This document shows, in pieces, positions 24,669-33,579 of a DNA stretch of 64,000 nucleotides. The stretch covers positions 1-64,000 of the forward strand of contig NZ_CP121451.1 of NCBI RefSeq assembly GCF_029689945.1, read 5' to 3'. Below the pieces are notes generated by a model that was not told the DNA's origin, ran no database searches, and saw only the letters and a program-made list of their open reading frames with translations. This DNA comes from Paenibacillus amylolyticus. Its GTDB lineage: Bacteria; Bacillota; Bacilli; Paenibacillales; Paenibacillaceae. A program made the position numbers and the translations under genes. Every line of letters begins with the position of its first letter. Positions within the stretch are counted from its first letter, which is position 1.

Positions 24669-26256
24669 TCACGATCTCTCCTAAGGTGCGTGTAAATAGC
24701 ATATCCAGATCTATCGGATAACCCTCTCCTCCTAGTTTCCAGATGACTTCCATTGCTTTAATAGAGTCACCACCCAGTTCCAAAAAGGTCTTATTCATGA
24801 TTAGCTCACTTTGGAGTACACTTGTCATTACTTCTGCAACCTTGTTTACACTATTGGACTCCTGATCTTTATGCTGGTTCATTGCTTGCATGTCTGTTTT
24901 ACCATTGTTATTCATCGGGATTTTGCCCACCACCTTAACTGTTGGTATCATATAATCTGGTAATATATTGCGAAGATGCTGGCGGAATGGTTCGAGTTCA
25001 ATCATATCCGTAACAAATAGATAAAGCCGTTTACCATCGTAATGAGCCAGACACTCTTTATTTAGGCCATAGTTGTATGCACAACGTTCAATCTCACCAA
25101 GTTCAATCCGATATCCAGAGACTTTAACCTGCCGATCTATGCGCTCGATATAGTTCAATTCTCCATCTGTACCTTCACAAACAACATCGCCTGTCCGATA
25201 ATAGCGTTGCCCCTCCCAGTACGCAAATGCTTTTTGATTCGCTTGATCATTGTCAATGTATCCTCTCATCAATCCGGAGTCAGATAATAATAATTGCCCT
25301 TGTTCTCCGCGGTTCACCGGTATACCACTTTCATCCAGAATGAGATAATTCCCCTGGTCAAACATCTTCCCAATCGGAATCTCTGTTTCATCCCCTTTTA
25401 CTTTGTATCGGGTGGCAAAGACTGTTGTCTCCGTTGGCCCATACATATTGTACACATTACAATATTGGGCCGCTTCATGCAGATGTTTGATGGAAGCACG
25501 TTCACCACCCGTTAAAATGAGTTGTAGTTTACCCAGGTCCTCCACACATTCTTCAACGTATAGATTGAACAATCGTGTTGTCAGGAATACGGTATCAATC
25601 TCTGTCAAAATCTCTGGAATGATATCAAAGTCAAGACTATCGTCCTTACTCACCATTCTAACTGTCATTCCATTTAGTAATCCGCCAAAAATTTCGTAGA
25701 CGGATGCATCGAATTCAAGAGGAGCAAATTGACCAATGACATTGCCTTGATAGAATTCCTTTTGCCTCACAATTTTTTCAATAGATCTATCTTCAATAGC
25801 CACAGCCTTAGGCTCACCAGTTGATCCAGAAGTGAAGATAATGTATAAAAGACTGTTATTTGGGCGAGAAGCATGCTTTACCTCCAATACGTCTTGTACC
25901 ACATTTTCACGAGCACATGCTTGCTTCTCTATTTCATCAAGACTACGAAGTATGACTTTGCCATTCACTTTAGTACGCATTTTATTTTTACGATCGTCAG
26001 GATAGTCTTGTGGGATGACGCAATATGCAGCCCCCGCTCGGACAACTCCAAGTATGAGAATGATCGCCTCGAACTTATCCTCCGCCTCAATAGTCACCAC
26101 ATCTTCATTGGCTATTTTTTGCCACATTAAATGTTCTGCTACCCTGGCTGTTAGCATATCCAATTGACCATACGTAAGCGTCTTTGAGGAATCCTTAATG
26201 GCTATTTTCTCCTTATACGTATTGAAACTCCAATCTAATTCTTCTAATACATTCAA
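24649..26256 (-). CDS. NRPS adenylation-PCP
   Basis: A 535-residue A-PCP protein. Motifs: A3 FTSGSTGEPKAV near 142, A4 FDASVYEIFGG near 182, A5 NMYGPTETT, YRTGD, A8 KVSGYRIELGEIE, A10 NNNGKTD, and PCP Ser in LGGDSIKAME near 497. The pocket code by alignment is D-A-Y-F-L-G-M-V-F-K. I do not recognise it exactly; it resembles Ile/Val-type codes (DAFFLGVTFK), so a bulky aliphatic side chain is likely. The apparent TTG start overlaps the stop of the upstream C gene in a TTGA. Adding one G to the coding G5 run about 12 bases upstream would fuse both into a C-A-PCP module (VQKGGFLLNVLEELDW). Given the error pattern I think fusion is likely but not certain. Confidence 0.9.
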   Translation of the reverse strand: MNVLEELDWSFNTYKEKIAIKDSSKTLTYGQLDMLTARVAEHLMWQKIANEDVVTIEAEDKFEAIILILGVVRAGAAYCVIPQDYPDDRKNKMRTKVNGKVILRSLDEIEKQACARENVVQDVLEVKHASRPNNSLLYIIFTSGSTGEPKAVAIEDRSIEKIVRQKEFYQGNVIGQFAPLEFDASVYEIFGGLLNGMTVRMVSKDDSLDFDIIPEILTEIDTVFLTTRLFNLYVEECVEDLGKLQLILTGGERASIKHLHEAAQYCNVYNMYGPTETTVFATRYKVKGDETEIPIGKMFDQGNYLILDESGIPVNRGEQGQLLLSDSGLMRGYIDNDQANQKAFAYWEGQRYYRTGDVVCEGTDGELNYIERIDRQVKVSGYRIELGEIERCAYNYGLNKECLAHYDGKRLYLFVTDMIELEPFRQHLRNILPDYMIPTVKVVGKIPMNNNGKTDMQAMNQHKDQESNSVNKVAEVMTSVLQSELIMNKTFLELGGDSIKAMEVIWKLGGEGYPIDLDMLFTRTLGEIVNDVKAG

Positions 26257-27410
26257 CAGAAATCCCCCTTTTGGACAAGACAGTTTTCCAGCGTTGTATC
26301 AAATAGATCTAACATAAAACGAGTTTGTTCTTCACTGTATTGGCTTGAATTATATTCGATTTCGATCTGCGCTTTACCATTCACTAGATAAACACGGATG
26401 TATAGTTCAAATTTGTTTAAGTTATCGGCAGGAATATATTGAAAGTATCTGAACATATCTTCTTCATAGGAATAGACAACTGGGTAATCACTGGTACATA
26501 GTGTGTGTGGCTCCTTATCCCGCTTTGCGAACGTACTGAGATTATCCAAGGATATTTGTCTGATGGTTGTTAAAGTGTCACGTCCCCTTGCAATTCTTCG
26601 GGGCTGCATCTGTACGAAACAACCGATCTCATAAAATGCCCCCATACTCATACGCCAGTTACCTATGGTTCCATACACACTGCCTGTACAAGTCTGTTCT
26701 AATACTGATTCCCATAGCCCTTGAAAAACTGAATTCTTCGTTACTTTCAACCATGTTGAGATTTGCTCAATATGTTGTAATTGTTCCGGTTTCAAGTGTT
26801 TTATCAGACGATTTAGATGACTTTTTCTAGTTGTTAGATGCATATTTTGTTCAGATAACTTTAAGAATTCTCCCTTAGTAAACGAAGACTTATTCGTTTG
26901 TAACTCATTAATTCGTTGGTAGAAACGAAAGTCGCTATCTGGAGAATTCCGGGATCGTCCTGCAAGGTGATCCATAAACATAGATTCAAAATTCCGAATT
27001 CCCATTCCGTCAATACAGATATGGTGAAATTCAATCAGCAAATACATCTGTTGTTTATACTCTGCGAATTGAGCCCTCCAGGGGTATTCTTTGGTGAGAT
27101 CGATCATGTCCTTTTTCTGCTTCAAATAGATTTCAGGATGCTCTTCCAAGAAGATATGTGAAATCTTAAATTGATTTGGATCCAGGCGATGATAAAACTG
27201 ATTAAATGTTCTTCGCTCCGCATCATAAGTATACCGGGTCTGCAAGGTCAGGCATTCCTGTAATGTAATTAAAAGGGCAGTGCTTACTTCATGAAGGCTA
27301 ACATGCTCTGGAATTTCATAGATGAATGGCAGACGATACACAGGCAATTTATTACAGATGAACATCTTTCGTTGCATATACGTCAGTTCACTAGATTGAA
27401 GAAGTTCCAT
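26253..27410 (-). CDS. NRPS condensation domain, stand-alone or N-terminal part of C-A-PCP
   Basis: A 385-residue condensation domain. The early ELTYMQRKMFICNKLPVY segment corresponds to the C1 region. HHICIDG near residue 130 is the full HHxxxDG catalytic motif. GTIGNWRMSMGAFYEIGCFVQMQPRR corresponds to the late V-GxxxNxxP-type latch region. It should form the peptide bond onto the amino acid loaded by the following A-PCP. The next reading frame starts within its stop codon and may be the same protein (see 24649-26256). The start ATG is in frame with a TAA three codons upstream, so it is separate from the preceding C-PCP-C gene. GGGGG lies about 10 bases before the ATG. Confidence 0.85.
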   Translation of the reverse strand: MELLQSSELTYMQRKMFICNKLPVYRLPFIYEIPEHVSLHEVSTALLITLQECLTLQTRYTYDAERRTFNQFYHRLDPNQFKISHIFLEEHPEIYLKQKKDMIDLTKEYPWRAQFAEYKQQMYLLIEFHHICIDGMGIRNFESMFMDHLAGRSRNSPDSDFRFYQRINELQTNKSSFTKGEFLKLSEQNMHLTTRKSHLNRLIKHLKPEQLQHIEQISTWLKVTKNSVFQGLWESVLEQTCTGSVYGTIGNWRMSMGAFYEIGCFVQMQPRRIARGRDTLTTIRQISLDNLSTFAKRDKEPHTLCTSDYPVVYSYEEDMFRYFQYIPADNLNKFELYIRVYLVNGKAQIEIEYNSSQYSEEQTRFMLDLFDTTLENCLVQKGDFC

Positions 27411-27416
27411 CTGATA

Positions 27417-30071
27417 TTAACCCCCTTCACCGTCCATAGAAATTCCCTGAAGCTCTCTCAAAACTTGCTCAAATATAACCACTATCCGTCTTTCTTCTTC
27501 CGAGTCATATACGTTACTATCGATATATAGGCTAAGTTCGGAATCTGAACCACCCCTGCGCAGTTGCACGAATATTTGGAACTTGGATAATCCATCAAAC
27601 TCAATCATCTGATCAAATATTGATGAATCCTCAGGCTCCTCCCCTTCTTGCAGTGTTTGAAACACAACACGAGGATAGGAAAGATTAAATCCATGTTCAT
27701 TCAAATCCATTAGAGAAACCGCTTGGTTCATTCTTGCAATATGCAGGCTTTTCTTCAGAATATCCGAATGCGTAGTAGAGAAGAACAAGGGTAACACTCT
27801 GGCAAATGAACCAATAATCTGACTCGTTCGTGCTATAACACGCCCATGATAGACAGCACCAATATATCCCTCTTCGTAATTAAAATATCTGGATAATGAA
27901 TAATGAATTACTTGCAGGATCCTTAATTCTGTCTCTTCGAAATTGGATATGCCTGTATCCAGGTTCCAGTGATGCTTATGAAAGTATCCACTTCCAAGAG
28001 ATGACTTACCCGGATTATAGAATGTTTTGTATGGAAGAAGACTTTCCCACTGCTTGAGGGCTATAAAGGTAGCATTAGTGTACTCCTCTGCCAATGAAGA
28101 ATATTGCGAATATACAGGTTCATTGTAGTTGTAACACTCTGTTATCTGATGTTTAAGGATTTGAATACCCATATGATCAATAAGTAAATGGTGAATATTG
28201 AAATACAGATACATATCTCCTGTTGACTTCAAATGAACAAGTTTAAAGTCCCATAATTTGGAGTGAGGATGTATACGAAGTGCTTCTTGATCTCGCTGTA
28301 GATCGCTTAACTCTTCTACATCCATCTCTTCAATATGTACCTGTCGCTGAGGCGTAACTGAAGCTATAAACTGGCCATCCTGCATTTCAAATGAAGTAAA
28401 AAAAATATCATTTCCTTGAATAACCTGTTCAATAGCTGCCTTAACCCGTTTCATATGGCTGGATGCACGAGATGTCAGACGTAATGCATAACTTACATTG
28501 TACATATCCGTATTAATGAACCGAAAACTATCAATAAAGATTGTTTTCAAAAAATTAGGTAGATGATAACGATTAGGGTTACTCGCTTCTGTTCCGTCCT
28601 CATGTTCTGCAATGGACTTTTTATTGAGTTTCTGTTTCAATTCTCTAATCGTAGAGGAAGTATAAATATCATGATAAGATAACTGAACTTCATAATCCTC
28701 GTAGGCATCCGTAATAATCTGAGCAATCTCGAAAGAGGTGATATCCGTATCCAATAGATGATCTTCTTCGTTATATCGCTCAAACAAAAGTTGGAGTGTT
28801 GAACTCCGCTGAGCTTTACCTGTACTAATAGTGGCGATGTCTCTTTGCTCAACTTCACCTTTTTCGATACCTACTTCTTGCCCAGTAATACTTAACTGCT
28901 CATCGAGATTAATACTGTCCAATTCAAGTACCATCTCTCCCAAACGATCACATACACCCTTTACTAACGTGTTATCGTAATGAAACTCCATATACAGACC
29001 GTCTTCGTATTCATTGAATTGTGTATGGTTATCATATTTATACAAATAATCTCCCAAAACAAAGGTCGAGAACACTTCAGAATGGGCAATTGGATCTGAC
29101 ATTCGTGTATAAGAAACTACCAAGTCAAAACCCTTCGCGCCAATAAGATTCATATATTCCTCATAAGTTAATGTACTTGAAGATTCAATAGCCACAAAGA
29201 AATTCTTGAATAGCACTTTAGCGTTATCCTTGTAACTTAGCTGATCTGACAATTGGAATGAGTAGGGAACAACATCTGTATAGTTACCAATATGATGTTG
29301 CTCTGTCTGATGATTCCGCCGTGATATAACTATCCCGAATCGGGATTGCTTACGCTCTGTTGCGAGAGCTATTGCATATAATATGACACCAAATTTGGTA
29401 ATCCGAAGCTTTTGTGCCAATGATCCAATGGCTTCCCATTCATGTGATGAGAATTTGACTTTCCCATAAACAGGTTTTTCCAATAGCTCATAAGTTGAAA
29501 AATGGGATATCGGCTTAAATGATTCGAAATAATCATGGAGCATCGATGAGTCTTCTTTTCGAAGTGTCAGGGACTTCCCAGGCATATCGTATAATCCGGC
29601 AAGATCAGAGCATTCACCATGAAGCACTGAATATTCCAAAGCGTTCATGAATTCATTCATTGAATCACCATCAAACACCAAATGATGGATAAGAAATTCA
29701 ATTCCGCATTCTGCTTCATCTATATAGTATCTTGCCAGCTCCTCTCCCTCAAAAACATTCAGTTTAACATCCCGTAGAGGAACATGACTTCTAAATGAAT
29801 TAAGCCTGTTTGGCCTAGAACAAAAAACATATTCGGACTCCTGCTGTACAATGGTTAACCCTAAAGCTTTATGGCCTTCCATTACTCGTTCAATAGCATC
29901 AGCTATATAACAAGCCGTCCACTTAGAATCATATTTCACGGTAAAGAATATATCATAGTTCTTGCGATGTTTCTCGGCATACAGAATTTTTTCGTGTAGA
30001 GATGATAGATTGGATAATTCGATGGTTTGCGCAACCTGAATGGCCAAGATAATCCGTCCTCCGATCTCCAT
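27417..30071 (-). CDS. NRPS protein C-PCP-C with atypical carrier domain
   Basis: An 884-residue protein with no adenylation domain. The first condensation domain (about 15-400) begins with LSNLSSLHEKILYAEK and has a complete HHLVFDG near 127. A carrier-like segment (about 425-495) reads LLDTDITSFEIAQI: the Ser is kept near 450 but the GGDS consensus is lost. The second condensation domain has HHLLIDH near 628, Gly to His. It is the first biosynthetic gene after the ABC transporter. It may receive a starter acyl or aminoacyl group in trans and pass it to the C-A-PCP module. The ATG has only a GGGG 7 bases upstream. A hairpin (30080-30112) pairs part of the better AAGGAG site, so translation may be controlled. 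Confidence 0.85.
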   Translation of the reverse strand: MEIGGRIILAIQVAQTIELSNLSSLHEKILYAEKHRKNYDIFFTVKYDSKWTACYIADAIERVMEGHKALGLTIVQQESEYVFCSRPNRLNSFRSHVPLRDVKLNVFEGEELARYYIDEAECGIEFLIHHLVFDGDSMNEFMNALEYSVLHGECSDLAGLYDMPGKSLTLRKEDSSMLHDYFESFKPISHFSTYELLEKPVYGKVKFSSHEWEAIGSLAQKLRITKFGVILYAIALATERKQSRFGIVISRRNHQTEQHHIGNYTDVVPYSFQLSDQLSYKDNAKVLFKNFFVAIESSSTLTYEEYMNLIGAKGFDLVVSYTRMSDPIAHSEVFSTFVLGDYLYKYDNHTQFNEYEDGLYMEFHYDNTLVKGVCDRLGEMVLELDSINLDEQLSITGQEVGIEKGEVEQRDIATISTGKAQRSSTLQLLFERYNEEDHLLDTDITSFEIAQIITDAYEDYEVQLSYHDIYTSSTIRELKQKLNKKSIAEHEDGTEASNPNRYHLPNFLKTIFIDSFRFINTDMYNVSYALRLTSRASSHMKRVKAAIEQVIQGNDIFFTSFEMQDGQFIASVTPQRQVHIEEMDVEELSDLQRDQEALRIHPHSKLWDFKLVHLKSTGDMYLYFNIHHLLIDHMGIQILKHQITECYNYNEPVYSQYSSLAEEYTNATFIALKQWESLLPYKTFYNPGKSSLGSGYFHKHHWNLDTGISNFEETELRILQVIHYSLSRYFNYEEGYIGAVYHGRVIARTSQIIGSFARVLPLFFSTTHSDILKKSLHIARMNQAVSLMDLNEHGFNLSYPRVVFQTLQEGEEPEDSSIFDQMIEFDGLSKFQIFVQLRRGGSDSELSLYIDSNVYDSEEERRIVVIFEQVLRELQGISMDGEGG

Positions 30072-30150
30072 CGTGTATCCCCGGCATCTCCTTCATTCGA
30101 GGATGTACCGGGAAAACGAGGTTCTGCTATTTTTTATACGCTGGAAGGGT

Positions 30151-31257
30151 TTAAATATCTTCCGTTCGCACTCTTGTCAGTAGTACAAAAATAATCGCAG
30201 CACAGACGAACAAGCTGATAATATGCACTGTAATAATGCTGCTGTTACCTCTAAATCCGCTGAACATCTCATTGTTCAACTCTGTAATCCAATGGGTAGG
30301 CAGTACACTTGCAATCTTCTGCATACCTTCAGGCATAATTGAACTTGGCCAGAGTGTCCCGCCCAACATCGCCAGAGGAAGTGATACTACAGTAATAAGC
30401 AATCGCCCCGTAGACATTTTGGTAGTACGACTTACAAGCAGTAACCCAATACCTGCTGCAATCATATTTAGTAATCCATAGGCCAACACGAGCAAGAGAA
30501 GTTCTCCGAACGATAGAGACAGATCAATTTGGAAAACTCCGGTCATAAGAGCAATCATAAGTATAAATTGTCCTACACCGATGACTGCAAACACACTTAC
30601 AGTCTGCACGTAATAGCTTAATTTACTACTCGCTGCCAGTAATAAACGCTGGGTCGTGGTATGCACCTTATCACCAAGGAATAACAGTGTATTGGTCATT
30701 GTAAGGAACATAATGATAAACACAATCATGTTGAATGAACTTGTTAATACCACTGCATTAGGGTTTCCAAGAATCTTCTGTTCCACTTGTATTGGAGCTT
30801 TGGTTGCTGCAGCTTCTTTCATACCTGCGGTTAATGATTCTTCACTTGTGGCATTTTTGGCCAGTGTTTTTAGAACAGAGAATACACTATTCAGTTTAAT
30901 CTCCAACGAGTTTGAATTGAAATTCTGTTCATTCACGTAACTATTCACCTTGAGCAGATCCGGATCATTAAATATGTCCTGCGTACTTGAATTAAATACG
31001 ATTCCCAGATTGGTACTATGATGAATAGCATCATCTGCGGAAGCTGCTTGAGTAATGGTGACATTTTGCTTCTTCAGCATATCAGTGACATAGGAATTCA
31101 CAGCTGGATCTTCTACATACATCGTAAGTGTGACCTTGGTTGCTTCCTCATATTGCGCTACTACAGAATACGTAAACACAACTGGCAACAACAAAATTAA
31201 GATAAAGGTAAGCTTACGCTTGAAAATACGTCTTAAATACAGTTCGAATACCCGCAT
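30151..31257 (-). CDS. ABC-2 family transporter permease
   Basis: About 368 residues. One N-terminal membrane span (ILILLLPVVFTYSVV) is followed by a long extracytoplasmic domain (about 35-165), then five or six spans ending in a charged tail. This is the layout of ABC-2/DrrB-YhaP-type export permeases. It pairs with a second permease directly upstream and with the ATPase before that. The start at 31257 (ATGCGGGTATTC after AGGAGGCGCGATAAG) is preferred to an upstream codon inside the neighbouring gene; it begins one base after that gene's stop. Probable role: export of, or immunity to, the operon's product. Confidence 0.88.
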   Translation of the reverse strand: MRVFELYLRRIFKRKLTFILILLLPVVFTYSVVAQYEEATKVTLTMYVEDPAVNSYVTDMLKKQNVTITQAASADDAIHHSTNLGIVFNSSTQDIFNDPDLLKVNSYVNEQNFNSNSLEIKLNSVFSVLKTLAKNATSEESLTAGMKEAAATKAPIQVEQKILGNPNAVVLTSSFNMIVFIIMFLTMTNTLLFLGDKVHTTTQRLLLAASSKLSYYVQTVSVFAVIGVGQFILMIALMTGVFQIDLSLSFGELLLLVLAYGLLNMIAAGIGLLLVSRTTKMSTGRLLITVVSLPLAMLGGTLWPSSIMPEGMQKIASVLPTHWITELNNEMFSGFRGNSSIITVHIISLFVCAAIIFVLLTRVRTEDI

Positions 31258-31258
31258 C

Positions 31259-32413
31259 TTATCGCGCCTCCTTTCTTGTGAGGGAGTATACTGCAATTAG
31301 AACAAAACCCATTGCAGCAATAAGGGCAGTAAATACAGGCATCAGATCAATTACGCCTTGCCCGATATAATCGAACATTGGACGTTGAAACACTTCATTG
31401 ATGCTTATGGAACTGAGCTCACCCATATCAAGTTTAACGAATCCGCCACCCACAAATGTCATCACCGGAATCAACAATGTCACTACACCATCCACTTGTT
31501 TGATTCGGCGTCCAATAACCCCCAAGAGCAAACCTAGAGCGTTAAAGAAAATTGAACCTGCGATAATGATGAAGAATACAAACATCATGTTGTCTCCATA
31601 GCTGACGTTGAAGAAGAGTTTTGCACAGAATACAATGACTGCGCCTTGAAGAATAGATATCGTGCACCCTGTTAGGAACTGCCCCATAATTAATGCTGTT
31701 TTGGAAATAGGACTAACCAGATATCGATCTCCCAGTGCTTCACTGTACTCTTCCTGTACAAAGTTCATGGTATTAGCCAAACCATAAACAAGAATCAAAA
31801 CTAACATAGTCACGCCATAATAGCTCATCGCTGAAATATTGGAACCACTCTCCGTGGACGCCGCAGTTGCAGTGCCCGGAGCAGCCAACATGTTACTATA
31901 CTCATGTGAATATACGATATTCGGATTGTCGGCACTCGCAACTTCCATTGCCAAGTAGCCATCACCATAGGCTGATAGGGCCAGGTCTGTAATATTAACT
32001 TTCTCAATATTGTTATCCTTGCCATATACGGTGATGTTACCGTTCTTACTATTCTCATACTCACTTGTTAGATCTTTAGGCAGATATATATACTGTTCTA
32101 CCTCCCCAGACTCCAACATCTTAAGCGCTTGTGTGTTACTAGAGCCTACCTTGACATTAAACATCTCTTTATTGTCTTCACTGCTAAGGAATGAAACAAT
32201 ATTTTTCCCTACATCCCCACGATCTTCATTGACCACAACTGTTGAAATCTGAGATACGATGGTAGACTTCGTTTCCTTATCCCCTGTCTGGAACACACCA
32301 GACAATGCATTCCCCAGGATCAGAATCAAAAGAAGCGGCAACAGGATGTAATTGACAAATACGACAGGGTTCTGAAGCTTACGCTTCATACTCGTTGCAA
32401 ATATCGTCCACAT
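31259..32413 (-). CDS. ABC-2 family transporter permease
   Basis: 384 residues with the same topology as its neighbour: a first span (VNYILLPLLLILILGNALSGVF), an external domain to about 190, then six hydrophobic segments (MSYYGVTMLVLILVYGLA onward). The two permeases would form a heterodimer served by the ATPase encoded 4 bases upstream. The start follows TGAGGGATTAGATCT. It is likely co-transcribed with the biosynthetic genes from the predicted AgrA-controlled promoter. Confidence 0.9.
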   Translation of the reverse strand: MWTIFATSMKRKLQNPVVFVNYILLPLLLILILGNALSGVFQTGDKETKSTIVSQISTVVVNEDRGDVGKNIVSFLSSEDNKEMFNVKVGSSNTQALKMLESGEVEQYIYLPKDLTSEYENSKNGNITVYGKDNNIEKVNITDLALSAYGDGYLAMEVASADNPNIVYSHEYSNMLAAPGTATAASTESGSNISAMSYYGVTMLVLILVYGLANTMNFVQEEYSEALGDRYLVSPISKTALIMGQFLTGCTISILQGAVIVFCAKLFFNVSYGDNMMFVFFIIIAGSIFFNALGLLLGVIGRRIKQVDGVVTLLIPVMTFVGGGFVKLDMGELSSISINEVFQRPMFDYIGQGVIDLMPVFTALIAAMGFVLIAVYSLTRKEAR

Positions 32414-32417
32414 AGAT

Positions 32418-33335
32418 CTAATCCCTCAGATTCTTTCTTGTTAATTTGAAAAACACTTGTTCCAGATTAGGGGTAATATATTGAAAGCTTTTCACATCTT
32501 CGCCAAAAGACTCTTTGATCTGACTTATCGCATTCACGTCATTTTTAGGGACTCCCAACTCGATATTGTTCCCTTCTGCCAGTAATACAACGTAATCCTC
32601 AAGCTCCTTGCTGTACGCCGTACTTTTTCGCTGTAGCTCCAGACGGATAATAGCCTGGTCTGTATGTTCCTGAATAACATCATTGAGCTTACCTTGGCAG
32701 AGCAATTGTCCATCATCGATAATTCCGACATGAGAGCAGATCCGTTCGACCTCCTCCATGTAGTGAGAAATATAGATAACGGTTGTTCCAAGTTGATTCA
32801 GCTCTATAATGGCATCCAAAATTCGATTACGGGATTGTGGGTCAACCCCCACCGTTGGCTCATCCAGTATGATGACATCCGGGTTGTGGACAATACCACA
32901 AGCGATATTGAGCCTTCTTTTCATGCCACCCGAGAACTTTTTAGGTTTTTGTTTGCGCTCTTCCCACAATCCAACAAATTCAAGGGCGAAACGAACCTGT
33001 TTCTTTAGACGCTCTCCCTTCAATCCGTACAGTTTACCGAAAAACAATACATTCTCATAAGCAGATAGGTCATAAATCAAGGCCAAATCCTGTGGAACAT
33101 AACCTACTCGTTTATTTGTGCTTGAATTCAGATGTTCGTTAAACCACTGAATTTTACCATTTTGAGGTTTATCCAGCCCAAGCATAACTCTGGTTAAAGT
33201 AGATTTTCCTGCCCCATTGGGACCAAGTAAGCCGTAAATCTGACGATCCCCAACCGATAAGGATAATTGTTTTAGTACTGGTTTCTTTTTGTTATAACTG
33301 AATTGAATATTCTCTCCAGTAAATACCGTTTGCAT
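32418..33335 (-). CDS. ABC transporter ATP-binding protein
   Basis: 305 residues. Walker A GPNGAGKST (near 38), Q-loop YVPQDLA, signature FSGGMKRRLN, Walker B VIILDEPTVGVDP and H-loop YISHYMEE are all present, so the ATPase should be active. The C-terminal 80 residues are the variable tail common in DrrA-type drug exporters. The gene is the first of the operon. Its ATG follows GGGAGGTAAACGAAT, and the promoter with the agr-type motif lies 75-110 bases upstream. Confidence 0.95.
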   Translation of the reverse strand: MQTVFTGENIQFSYNKKKPVLKQLSLSVGDRQIYGLLGPNGAGKSTLTRVMLGLDKPQNGKIQWFNEHLNSSTNKRVGYVPQDLALIYDLSAYENVLFFGKLYGLKGERLKKQVRFALEFVGLWEERKQKPKKFSGGMKRRLNIACGIVHNPDVIILDEPTVGVDPQSRNRILDAIIELNQLGTTVIYISHYMEEVERICSHVGIIDDGQLLCQGKLNDVIQEHTDQAIIRLELQRKSTAYSKELEDYVVLLAEGNNIELGVPKNDVNAISQIKESFGEDVKSFQYITPNLEQVFFKLTRKNLRD

Positions 33336-33410
33336 ATTCGTTTACCTCCCAGATTTGTTGTGCCTTTTATGTAAACTTAGTGTAGCACTCAATCTCATCA
33401 CTTAAACTTT

Positions 33411-33444
33411 CATGTCATAACAGGCAGGTATGAAGTACTAACTG
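33411..33444 (-). promoter_or_regulatory. Predicted AgrA operator and promoter of the NRPS-PKS operon
   Basis: On the minus strand CAGTTA (33439-33444), 18 bases, then TTATGACATG (33411-33420), identical in sequence and spacing to the site upstream of agrB. ACAGTTAGT (33437-33445) fits the LytTR repeat consensus fully, and the second GTT core lies 21 bases downstream. A weak -10, TACACT (33379-33384), would put transcription start near 33372. That places the proximal half site around -44 to -52, where an activator would sit. Confidence 0.7.
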
Positions 33445-33510
33445 TACTTTCTGAGACAGATATTGGCTTCGTAACCGTTAAAACATGACCTCTGATGATC
33501 AGGTTTAACA

Positions 33511-33560
33511 ACAAAAACAACGGTCCTGAAGATACGATATTTCATATCTTCAGAACCGTT
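33511..33560 (-). terminator. Terminator after the YhgE/Pip-like gene
   Basis: Arms 33519-33534 and 33545-33560 (AACGGTTCTGAAGATA paired with one mismatch) are followed on the minus strand by GTTTTTGTTG. It isolates the upstream gene from the NRPS-PKS promoter. Confidence 0.85.
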
Positions 33561-33579
33561 GCTGCACATCAGATCTTTC

